Below, piece by piece: positions 48,461-58,695 of a stretch of DNA of 64,000 nt (position 1 is its first letter; the number at the start of each line of letters is the position of its first letter). This DNA comes from Chrysopilus asiliformis (Eukaryota; Arthropoda; Insecta; Diptera; Rhagionidae): NCBI GenBank assembly GCA_964034945.1, contig OZ035960.1, positions 17,160,903 through 17,224,902 on the forward strand, given 5' to 3'. Under the pieces are notes generated by a model. It was not told the DNA's origin. It did no database searches and worked only from the letters and a program-made list of their open reading frames with translations. The position numbers were made by a program, and so were the translations under genes.

Positions 48461-48940
48461 TGGTTCAACCACAGTGAAGGCGGCAAGCGGCAGCGCACTA
48501 TTTCCGTCGCCGCCGTGTTTGAAACCAAGTCAAACTTGCCGCCACCCAAAATGTATTATGAAAACCATTACATTCGGCGCCACATTCTATGATGATTTTT
48601 CTTCGTTGTTTTATGATAATCGCCACATTCGGCGCCACATGCAGATTTTTGACGTTTTGATTTCGCAAGATGCCAACAACGGCGGAAAAATTAAAAGAGG
48701 TCGTAAAAGGAAATCCAATGCTCTACGATTTGGCCCATCCTCAATACAAAAGGACAGACATAAAGGAAAATAAATGGAACAAAGTAGCGGACGAATTAAA
48801 TAAGTTTTGACGTTTCAATTTTGACAGAAGCATATGCCGACGGTGCCGCTATCATTGTAGCTGGCTCGGCGGTATGTGTGGCGGCGCCATGCCGCCCGCC
48901 GTCGCCGCTGCCGCTTGCCGCCTTCATTGTGGTCGAACCA
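48461..48940 (+). mobile_element. PIF/Harbinger-like non-autonomous element carrying a MADF fragment, 480 bp
   Basis: The terminal inverted repeats are about 35 bp long: TGGTTCAACCACAGTGAAGG on the left and, read inward, TGGTTCGACCACAATGAAGG on the right. Both continue into GCGGCAAGCGGCAGCG. The element is flanked by TTA at 48458-48460 and 48941-48943, the 3-bp TWA-type duplication of PIF/Harbinger. The ends are much more GC-rich than the surroundings. A short motif, ACATTCGGCGCCACAT, occurs twice inside, about 55 bp apart. A MADF-type coding fragment lies at 48670-48810. Confidence 0.85.
48670..48810 (+). pseudogene. N-terminal part of a MADF-domain protein inside a MITE
   Basis: This short frame gives 46 residues beginning MPTTAEKLKEVVKGNP. 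MADF landmarks in order are an N-terminal helix, the P-x-LYD motif (PMLYDLAHPQYK, residues 16-27), then D, K and W in the spacing D-x6-W (TDIKENKWNKVADEL). It then stops at TGA. A full MADF domain is about 80-90 residues, so only the first half is left. PIF/Harbinger elements encode a second, DNA-binding protein of the Myb/SANT/MADF class beside the transposase. That fits the TTA duplication of the host element. The likely reading is a leftover exon of an autonomous parent rather than a captured host gene. A longer overlapping frame (48213-48773) is in a different phase and is not the coding one. Confidence 0.75.
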
Positions 48941-49080
48941 TTAGATAGTCGCAAGAAGATTTAACCAAGGTAATTGAAGAACAATAAAAATTTTGTTCGG
49001 GGAAGGAACAATTTCAAATTTTGATCCCTTGAAGATACATATCAAGAGTTTGCCAAATATTTTTCGTCTTTCTAAATTTT

Positions 49081-49657
49081 TATACCCGTATGGTGAAACC
49101 AAAGGGTATATTAACTTTGCTTTACCGTTTGTAACGCCAAGATCCCGTCATCACACACAAAAATGAATTACATCAGTGTGTTTAGAATGATAAAAAAAAT
49201 TGAATTTTCCATGTCCGTCCGTCTGTCCGTCCGTCCGTCCGTCTGTCCGTCCGTCCGTCTGTCCGTCTGTCCGTCTGTCTGTCTGTGGCGCGGATTGCGG
49301 GCGCACGGATTGAGCTAGAGACTTGAAATTTTGTGTGGTAAAATGCGAGGCTAAGTTCGTTAATGGGCAAAAATGGACCATTAGGGGGGGTACCCCCCAT
49401 ACGAACGAAATCGTTTTTTGCGAATATCTCAAAAACGGTAAATGTTATCAAAAAAGTTCAAGAACAACAGTTATTTAGGATATGATTCTACATAAAACTC
49501 CCATACATCAAAATCCGATTGGAATAAGTTTTAAAAAATCTTATTGGAAAGTTTGCCTTCAAAGTGGAATTTTGATACAACTGTTCGAATTTTGATACGA
49601 ATATCACCATACGGGTCTTGAATAATTGCCAGATTGGCAATTATAGCTTTTGTTATG
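49081..49657 (+). mobile_element. Helentron/DINE-1-like (GTCY)n element, copy 5, near complete
   Basis: One of the two best copies. The 5' stem-loop is TATACCC...GGGTATA and the (GTCY)n tract spans about 49211-49288. The GGGGGGTACCCCCC palindrome is at about 49385 and the subterminal CACCATACGGGT near 49606 is complementary to ACCCGTATGGTG at the start. The terminal hairpin ATTGCCAGATTGGCAATT is followed by TTTTGTTATG. T runs lie on both outer sides. Confidence 0.9.
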
Positions 49658-52560
49658 TTTTGAACTGTTTTCGTGAAAGTTGAGAAAAGTTAGGTAGCTT
49701 ACATAGAAGCCAGGGGGATGTAGAGACATAATTTAAACTTAAGTTTTTGTGCCAACGATAGTTCGATTCAAAACTTTAACATTTCCAGCAAAAATCAGAA
49801 CGTTTGCTGCAAAATTTTAGTTCAATCGGTCAAATGGCTTTTGAGTGTGAGTTTTGTTGCACGCGAATTTAAACTTTTGCTGCCCGAAACCATCAAATAT
49901 GCCACGCTAACCCCCTTCCAACTCTCGTCGTCCTTTTAACGATTTTTTATATGGAAATATCTCCTCTTATATCCAAGGCCGGTCCAGACCATTTTGTCGT
50001 CCTGTGCAACTTCTAAATTTTGCGCTACTTTATACCACATTAAAAAGCCTCGTTCACGTCACTTCAGGGGTAATCAATGCGTTTTTTGGACCTGGTATCC
50101 CCATTATTTTCACGTGTTGCGGCACAAACTGACAGACAAACAAACTAAGAAAAATGGAACCCGACCCGGTTTTGATCATTACTCATTTAGATTGGCGTAA
50201 AAATTTCACCTGGACAGAAAAAAAGTGAATTTTACATAATTATTAATTGAATCTTTTGCAATGAAATCAATTTCAATACTATGATTCTCTTTTTAACTAT
50301 ATTTTGTTAATATAAAACCATTACCTCCGCATTAAATAGTGAAGAAAACTAATTTAGTTTCAAAAGGACCTTTCAGACGTATTTTAATAATTTCAATGTG
50401 ACTCCCGGGTAAGTCAACTAGAAAACTGTTTTGTGGCCATAAATTACAACTTGAACCCTATAAACCTAATAAGTTAATTTAGGGTTGATCCTTTATCGGT
50501 AGTAGAAGGACGAAGTTATTGCTACTTTTCCTACATTAACAGTGAAAATGGTTCTCTGAAGGTTTACAGCCTTTAGATATTGGGCGTCATGTAAAACATA
50601 AGAAAATAAGAATTATGAAGGGAGCCAAAGGGTTCTTCTTCGTGTCTCAGTATTTAAGCGTATAAAAGGAGTATCCTTTGGAGTTCGAGTTTCAAATGAA
50701 CTCTGTCCATCCGTATCACTTACTTTTAGCTCAATTATAAATCGCGAAATATTTAAAAGTAGACAGCAAGGGTACTTGATGTGATTTTCATTGAATTTAA
50801 TACCTTCGCTTTTTCATGCTTTTTCATTTCCATTTTGTTTTTTCGGTGTAAAGAGTAGGATTAAAATGTCTAAGCAGCGAGAAAATGCTTTCCTTCATTG
50901 TGTCGTGTCGTGTCGCGCGGGACGCAAAAAAAAAGGATTCGTGGAGCTAGCGTTCTATCCTATCCGATCATAAGTCCTCTTAGTGCCAGAGTGTCTTTGA
51001 CAACTGAAATTAATCTTTTTTGGAATTCCTAGGCAATCTGAATATCTTTGTACTTATAGTACTACTCGGTCTAACGCGTTTCGTTTGCCATGATGGTGCT
51101 ATTGTACCATATCGCGCGTCAGGAGTTTGGTTTGGGTTTGCATTTGAGTTCAGGTCGGGTCAAGGGTCACACAGAAGGTGGTGGCATAAACTGTTCCATT
51201 CTGAAAGTAAGCCTCCAGCAATCGCTTTAATTTGTAATATATATGACTATAATAGTGACTACAATCCGCCACAATTGAACAAGAACTGAAATGGGTGGAC
51301 GTTTATACTGAAAGCCGTAAGGACAACAAAGATTCCGGGCGACGATCCTGTCAAGTAGGTGCCTCTTATATTACACGCATCTAACACTCAAGTGGGCTGC
51401 CGTAATGTTAGAGGCTTCCAACATAGCAAATCAACATGAAATGAACGTATTTCTGGTATACCAAGTGTTATACCATTCCCGTGGTTAGGTCCTGATACGG
51501 GCTGTAACTCTCAACATCGTCATCATCATTGCTTCGTGCAGCTCGAGGCAATTCAAAGCACTAAAGTGGGTGCTACAGTTGACATAGAGGGGGATAAATG
51601 GAATTGTAACAGGAGCAGAATGCCACCTACATGAAACATTAGGGATCCAGATCCTGTAGGAATTTTCCTGGGCCCATAATAGGTTCGAGAGAAACACTAC
51701 TCTCAGCCAAATATATAGTGGTAGTAGGGTGAAACAAATTGTTGATGTAGTTGAGTTACTAGCCTGAAGCAAACAGATTTATTATAATATTTCTCCATTT
51801 TCGGTTTCTTGAATAACTCGACCAACTTTTCCCAAGATGCTGTACTGACGGTGAATATAGATGTTGGTAGTTATTGGGTATAGTTAGGGGGGGTGGAAGG
51901 ATCAGAAGTCGAGGTCGTCCATGTCAGCCGTTAAGTTCGGGAGCTACCGAAAATTTATTCGCTGCTAATGGCGCCGTAGAAAGGATTTCTGCATGATTTA
52001 TTTCAATTAACGGGCACTTACATACTTTGTTAATTGCTGGCGACACGCAACCTGTCACTTAGCTTCGGTGCTTGATGGATGCCCAAACGAAAGGACTCTT
52101 ATCGCTGCCACACAAGGTGTACTCCATTTATATACAGGCGAGTGATGTACGGCTTCCTTTATTATTCGTCAAGAGGTCCCATTAAATGATGTTGCACTAT
52201 ATCAAAGCTTCTATGTGTGTTTTAGAGGTGTACATAAGTAATATGTACACTTTCTCAAATGTTATATTCTCATATTTAGTTTTTTTATTTGAATTTATAC
52301 CCAGGAGAAGATCTATAAGAACTTTGATGAATGCGAGATCCGGTTAAGACATTTTTATTACGGTATGTGGTTACATCTGTGTACCATAAAATATCAAACC
52401 AAAAGCTGTAAAACTTTTGAAATAAATATTTATGAAAGAAAAAAAAAACATTATGATTTTTATCAAGTTCAAGCTGACATTTTAACTGACTTTTTGTATG
52501 ATAGAGGGTAAAAAAGGTTGTAACCGACATTTCGATTTTTCCTATCACTTCAGTTATTTT
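49658..52560. other. Unassigned stretch, less A+T-rich from about 50950 to 52150
   Basis: Frames at 50791-50973, 51020-51289 and 51485-51772 match nothing known. The moderate GC rise with no repeat signature makes 50.9-52.2 kb the part most like unique, possibly host, sequence. Confidence 0.5.
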
Positions 52561-53147
52561 TATACCCGTATGGTGAAACCAAAGGGTATATTAACTTTGC
52601 CTTACCGTTTGTAACGCCAAGATCCCGTCATCGCACAAAAAAATGAATTACACCATTGTGTTTAGAATGATGAAAAAAGTTGAATTTAGCATGTCCGTCC
52701 GTCTGTCCGTCTGTCCGTCTGTCTGTCCGTCTGTCTGTCCGTCTGTCTGTCCGTCTGTCTGTCCGTCTGTCTGTGGCGCGGATTGCGGGCGCACGGATTG
52801 AGCTACAGACTTGAAATTTTGCGCAGGTTAGTTTTTCGTAAAATGCGAGGCTAAGTTCGTTAATGGGCAAAAATGGACCATTAGGGGGGGTACCCCCCAT
52901 ACGAACGAAAATGTTTTTTGCGAATATCTCAAAAACGGTGAATCTTATCAAAAAAGTGCAAGAACAAAAGTTGTTTAGGATATGATTCTACATTAAAGTT
53001 CCATACATCAAAATCCAATTGGAACAAGTTTTAAAAAAATCTTATTGGAAAGTTTGACTTCAAAGTGGAATTTTGATACGCCGTTCAATTAAATCACCAT
53101 ACGGGTTTTCAATAATTGCCAGATTGGCAATTATAGCTTTTGTTATG
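52561..53147 (+). mobile_element. Helentron/DINE-1-like (GTCY)n element, copy 6, near complete
   Basis: Same order of parts as the 49.1-kb copy, with a (GTCY)n tract at about 52692-52772 in which GTCCGTCTGTCT units alternate regularly. It is inserted between T runs. Confidence 0.9.
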
Positions 53148-53939
53148 TTTTTCCCTTAAAATTTTACTTATCGATTTTAATTGCAGCAAATAATTTCAAT
53201 TTATAATCATCGTTAGTTAAGACTAAATGTTCTTTCATATTTCTGATTTTTCTTTTTTAAAATCCTTTAAAAATTCAAATTTCAGTACACTTTAAAGTTT
53301 CAAACACTGCCAATTTTGAATTTTGGGCCGACAAAAAAAAGTCACATAATTTAGTGGTCAGAGCGGGTTGGCAGTAGTATGATAGCATTAGCAATTTCCT
53401 ACAAAAAGTCTTAAATAATTGAAAAAAGTGAGGGAGAGAGGGTTGCCGGAAACGGCGAAACTTAGCTTTACGTCTTTTGTGGATAGCCTCTAATGTTTTA
53501 GTTTAGTGCAATATTTGATTTGAAAGTTCGCAATAATTTCCCGTGTAGATATTTGGCTTTAATCTTAAAATTACCTAAAAGTGTATACAAGAACTTTTTG
53601 ATTCTTTTCAAAGGTTGAAATTTTTGTTCGCCTGTCTGAATTTCCATGATAGCACAAATGATTTATCCTTTTGGAAGGACAAGCAATTTTTCTATTTTCC
53701 AATCTTTGTTTTCCGACCATTGGGGCGGCGTTGAGATATCCAACAGTCTTTTTTTTTTTTGAACGCATTTGAGTGGTGTTTTATGGGGAAAAATGGGTCG
53801 TCGACTAAATTGAATTTGCGTTAGGGTGAGGCGAAATGCAATCAAATTCGAGAAGTGGCAATGGAAATCTCGATTTTATCTAAAAATTGATGCGTATTTA
53901 TCTATTTCGATAATAGACAAGATTCAAACCGGAAGTTTT
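53148..53939. other. A+T-rich stretch, no gene seen
   Basis: Nothing recognised beyond overlapping short minus frames. Confidence 0.5.
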
Positions 53940-54330
53940 TAAAAACCTTTATTTAGCTGGCCTTCTTATCTGCTTGTTTATCTGTCAGGGTCAAATCTTG
54001 TAATCTAATTTTGACACACTTCCACTCATTCGATTGACTTGAAATTTTGAACACATACCTAAGACAATAGAATATTTTCGCTTCTTCATCCTTGCAAGGA
54101 TAAGGGAAGGTCCTGTAGGGATCCTCAAATCTTGCGAAAAAATATTTCATCTGGGGGTTTTTGAGGGTGCTGAATCCGATTATGATATTAAGAAGTCTGT
54201 AAGGATAACGGAAGGTTCTGACAGGAAAACGTGATTATCCTTTTTCTAAAATTTTCCGAGTAAAAATCTCTTCTGGGGTTTTTTTAAGGTAGCTTAATCC
54301 GAATCTGGGATTAATAAATTTTTTAAAATT
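53940..54330 (+). repeat. ~122-bp-unit dispersed repeat, copy 5 with leader
   Basis: TCAGGGTCAAATCTTGTAAT, as at 7.3 kb, is followed by GACTTGAAATTTTG and then unit blocks such as CTGTAAGGATAACGGAAGGT and GTGCTGAATCCGATTATG, closely matching the 27.9-kb unit. Confidence 0.68.
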
Positions 54331-54464
54331 CAATTTGGAATATGGAATGCAATTAATTTACATCTGGTAAAATGTAAAGTGTTTATTTCTGAAGGAAAAT
54401 TTAATTTCAGTTCTCAATTTAAAATGCCTACAATTTTTATATTCTATATGAGAATCGAAAAGGA

Positions 54465-54600
54465 GTAAATTAGATTTAGTATATCGTTTGTAACGCACCA
54501 AATCAATTGTCGGACACAAGCGAAACAGTTTTTTGCATTTTTCTCGGAAGCGGTAAGCCATATTGAAAAAGGCCATAGAGGAATAAGGGAACAAAAAGTG
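54465..54600 (+). repeat. Fragment of an older (GTCY)n relative
   Basis: TATCGTTTGTAACGCACCAA, AATTGTCGGACAC and TTTTTCTCGGAAGCGG match the 150-735 relative; the (GTCY)n tract is missing. Confidence 0.5.
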
Positions 54601-54830
54601 CCCCCAGAGATATAAGTTTGAAATTTTTTTCGTAAGTTACCGTCATTACAAAAAATATTTTCCCTGAATTTCAGTTAAAAAAAAAAAGTGGTTTTGAAGA
54701 AAAAAAAATATAAATTTTAAAACTATGCGGAAATATTAAATAAAGCAGCATTTATGTGAACCGTGACGTTCGACGTTGACCTATAGCTAATATCACCACT
54801 GATATCCTTGGAAAACAAGTGGATTACATG

Positions 54831-55382
54831 TGAGGTGGTCATACGTCCGGGGTGGCCGGGGCTTTCCCAAATTTAGACATGTGTCCCAAAAATTAAAGTT
54901 TTGTCGCGGATTTTTCAATTTAGTATTATAATTAATCAAACGCTAGAAAAAACGATTACTGAAAAAGCAAAAAAATATTCTACTTCGGCTGGAGGTTGCT
55001 GTAAATGAAAATTTTATTTTGCCTGCGGCGCAATTCCACAATAATTTTACATCCTCGTATTTCAAAAGATTTCTAATGCTGCACTTTTATCTTTGTGAGT
55101 ATTCTAACAGTTTCCGTTCTCATTATTTACAGAAAGAGCATAAACAATTAGGGTAATTCTTGTTTGAAATTGTATAGTTCCTGATTTAAATCTTCGCGCC
55201 GCATTCTGTTTAAGTAATTTTGCCTGCGGCGCACATTTCTTAATTATTCTATATATATTTTTTTGGCTTTTGTGCATATTAATACTTTGTTGTTTTGTTG
55301 GTTTTCCGGTTCAGTCAACCACACCCCCGCTCCCTCCTCTCATCTGGTTCCCAATTGACACAAAAAAATATGGTCACCGTAG
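54831..55382. mobile_element. Older hAT-like element, copy B
   Basis: The left end is TGAGGTGGTCATACG and the right end TATGGTCACCGTA. Flanking 8-mers ATTACATG and GTTATATG agree at six positions. The interior holds GCCTGCGGCGCA twice and otherwise follows copy A (Ser/Thr-free, non-coding). Confidence 0.68.
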
Positions 55383-56831
55383 TTATATGGAAAAAAAACT
55401 TTCTTTATTAAAAATCAATTTCGGCTATCCTATGTTATAAATTCGAAATCAAGTATGTTTCTAATCTTACACTGTCTTTTATTTATGTGGAAATACATTT
55501 ATTTGCTTAGCTATTTTTTGTAATCCTATTGTCGGTCTATAGCAAATAATGCTTCTATCACATGAAATGGGAACTGCCAAAAGTAATGCTATCAGGGTTT
55601 TGTTCAGACCGTAGAGATTCATGTTTGTTAACTATTTCGAAAAAGTCTTGGCAAAGGTAAATAAACGAATCGGTACTTAACCAAAGTTAGAGATAACAGG
55701 CGACATCTACACATACACGAATATCGTTGAAGGAGGAAACACAAGTATATATTCTTAAGCACACGACGATGTTACATTTGAAGAGTTTATATTAAGTGCG
55801 GTGAATGTGCGTGTTTTCAGATCATATTATTATTAGAACTAATCTTCCGGTAAAAATAAACGCTAGAATGAATGGGACGACACATATTTTGCTCAATCAC
55901 CGTTAATAATTATATAATACGGGTGTTTAAGGAGTCGATTTACCTACATATATTGTTCACCTTTTATACTAGCAGACGAGAACATTGCGTGACATCTATC
56001 AGTATACAATTGTGATATAAATATAAGAGTTTTACTATATATAGAATTTTCTTGTTTTACCGAACCACCACCATCGATACCGTTATCAAAGGTAGACAAG
56101 GAAATTGACGTTCTGTTTCGCTTGAATACCTTGGCATTCATTCAAAGTCAATTTACTGGCGGTATAGCAACTGACATCATAAAATTTCGAAATGCGAGGG
56201 AAACCTGCAAAATTTATCAAAATAAATCACATTTCTTATGTTGCATGCACTAGCAATATATTTCGCTAAAATATATATATACACGCACACAATTTGAAAC
56301 GAACGATTCGATTTTTGGTGCCACGATTTCATTAATCGCGATCATATATCACAATATTTTTATTATGGTATAAAACCCAAAATCGTTTATTCATGTGCCA
56401 GAAATATGAGAGAAAGTTAAGTGGGAAAACTGTTATCACATTAACACCAACCAATTTTCTTTTGAATGAAATTTTATAGCGTTACACTTTTTCTGATTTT
56501 TCATACTTTTTTTTATAAAAAAAAACAGGTAAAAAATGACTATCGAAACTTTTTTTTATGATTATTTTAAAGCCTATATTTGCAAAAGACGGGTAATGTT
56601 GTTATTTATTTTTGTTATCAATGAAACATTTAAGACTTTAACGCCAATTTATGGTTTTCTCATAGTAAAATACATATTCACATTTATATATAAATTGTAA
56701 AATATGATTTTAAGCCTATTAAAAAAGAAATTTATAATTTTAAGCACTAAAAAGTAAAGTTTTTTCCCACAGAAAATTTGCAAAAAATTCAAATCGCTAG
56801 CTCAACGCGTTCTCGAGTTTTTTAAGATACT
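55383..56831. other. A+T-rich stretch, no gene seen
   Basis: A 65-residue minus frame (55944-56141) is unsupported; a short TATATATATACACGCACAC tract lies near 56272. Confidence 0.5.
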
Positions 56832-56833
56832 TA

Positions 56834-58093
56834 CGAGGACAGTCCGATAAGTACTTAGCCTACAAAAAAACGAAAATTTTGGAAAAGTGACTATTTATTT
56901 CTCAACATAGTTTCCTTTTAGCTCAATACACTTGACCCAGCGATGCTCCAACTTCTTTAACCCGTCTGAAAAATACGTTTTCTCGAGGTCTGCAAAGTAG
57001 GCCTCCGTAGCGGCGATGACCTCCTCATTCGACTCAAATTTCTGCCCGACGAGTGACTTTTTCAAGTTTGGAAACAAAAAGAAGTGGCACGGGGCCAAAT
57101 CTGGAGAATACGGTGGATGGGGCAGCAGTTCGTAGCCCAATTCGACCAATTTGGCCGTGGCGACGGCAGAGGTGTGAGCCGGTGCGTTGTCATGGTGGAA
57201 GAGCACTTTTTTCTTCGCCAAATGGGGCCGTTTTTTTTGCAATTCGGCGTCGAATCGGCCCAATAATTCGGTATAGTAGAGCCCTGTGATCCTTTTGCCC
57301 TTCTCCAGGTAGTCGATGTAGATCACACCTTGTGAATCCCAGAAAACGGTCTTCGCCTTCTCCGGAGCACGTTCGCCTGGTAAAGTCCACTGTTTCGACT
57401 GCTCCTTAGTCTCTGGTGTGTGCCAGTGGATCCATGTTTCGTCGACGGTCACGAAACGACGCAGAAACTCCTTCGGATTGTGCTTAAACAGCGTCAAACA
57501 CTGCTGTGAAGTGGTTTCACGGTTGCGCTTGTTATCCGGAGTGAGCAAACGCGGCACCCATCGCGCCGACAGCTTTCTCATGCCCAAAATTTCATGCAGG
57601 ATATGACCCACGCGGTCTTTTGAGATGCCTACTGTCTCAGCTATCTCGCGCACCTTCAATCGGCGGTCTGCCAATACGAGATCGTGGATTTTTGTTATGT
57701 TATCCTCCGTGGTAGCCGTTTTCGTAGCACCTGGGCGTGGCTCATCAAAAAACGGACGTGCGACCACGTTGAAACTCGTTACACCAATTTTTGACGGTCG
57801 CCATCGAAGGAGAAGAGTCACCGTACACAGCATCCAAGCGCTCTTTGATTTCGCTGCGCGATTTCCCTACCAGAAACAAGAATCGAATCCCCGACCGATA
57901 TTGCTCTTTTTCCATTTTTCTGAAATCCGCAGACACGCCCGCTTCCATACGCGGTCAAAACAAAACTCCGAGTTCGATTCGGCTGAAATTTTGACTGTAG
58001 CCGTCTATGAGAATGTACTACACGATAGTAAATTTCTCCTGCGATAGTGGCGCCATCGGGCGGTGAGGCTAAGTACTTATCGGACTGCCCTCG
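56834..58093 (-). mobile_element. Second, diverged mariner lineage, inactive copy of 1260 bp
   Basis: The ends begin CGAGGACAGTCCGATAAGTA on the left and, read inward from the right, CGAGGGCAGTCCGATAAGTA. They match over about 27 bp with one difference and are flanked by TA (56832-56833 and 58094-58095). The ends and the protein differ from the irritans-type copies, so this is a separate family. I do not assign a subfamily. Confidence 0.9.
56895..57948 (-). pseudogene. Broken mariner transposase with third catalytic Asp replaced by His
   Basis: The frame opens with MEKEQYRSGIRFLF (start codon at 57913-57915, or 57948 for an upstream Met) and reads through the helix-turn-helix region. It breaks at a run of six A on the + strand (57747-57752). 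One fewer base would join it to the long downstream frame (56895-57833), so a single-base slip in a homopolymer is the likely cause. Downstream are WVPRLL, the first Asp in VDETW, the second Asp in HHDNAP and YSPDLAP. The third catalytic position reads APCH, so Asp has become His (codon at 57084-57086). About ten residues expected before VFWD also appear to be missing (EKAKTVFWD). Three independent lesions make this a dead copy. Family membership is certain from the motifs; the subfamily is not. Confidence 0.9.
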
Positions 58094-58095
58094 TA

Positions 58096-58693
58096 CATTG
58101 GACAGACAGACCGGAAGATTGACAGATAGACTGGCAGGCAGATGTACGGATATCCTCTTAATTTTTCCTGAAATGGATTCATCAGAAAGCTAATTATTTG
58201 AATTTCTCGAACATTGCTTTTAACATTTTTTAAAATTAAAGTAGAATTTCGATTTACTCGCTTTCTATACCACGTGCTTTAAAAGTATCGACTGATTTTG
58301 ATGAAATTTTGGGTAATATCTGACTTCAAAAATTGGAGCCTTTTTGAAGTAAGATATTACCTCCAAAAACAAGATGGAAAGTTTGTAACAAATCTATTGA
58401 TTTTTTTACTTGACTTGTAACTTAACCTTGGTACAAAAACTGACACGTGTAAATAAAGAATTTTCACCAGTGTCAAGCCCCTGGTTTAATAAGTTTTTTA
58501 AACGACAATTGAATTAATAAATGGTTTCTTGCTCAAACTCAACCAATATAAATGTTTTGTGTGGTCTTCAGAAGAGCCAATGGTTTAAATTTTTTTTTTA
58601 TTTTTTGCACTTAGAAGATTTTTTTGGTTAAAAATATAGGCTTTTGATTTCATTTCCCAATTTATTTTTCACAAAAAAAGTTTTGACATAACA
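58096..58693. other. A+T-rich spacer between two different mariners
   Basis: Only 600 bp separate the dead mariner from the full-length one. A GACAGACAGACCGGAAG...GACTGGCAGG stretch at 58101-58140 resembles a decayed (GTCY)n tract. Confidence 0.5.
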
Positions 58694-58695
58694 TA

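Noticed and set aside
48213..48773. 186-residue frame
   Set aside because: It crosses the left boundary and terminal repeat of the MADF-bearing element and is in a different phase from the recognisable MADF segment.
49151..49451. Minus-strand frames with RTDRRTDGRTDG repeats (also at 52628-52951 and 24870-25052)
   Set aside because: They are translations of the (GTCY)n microsatellite in the Helentron-like repeat and stop within the element.
57053..58047. Plus-strand frames of 60-140 residues
   Set aside because: They are antisense to the mariner pseudogene, and their composition follows the transposase on the other strand.
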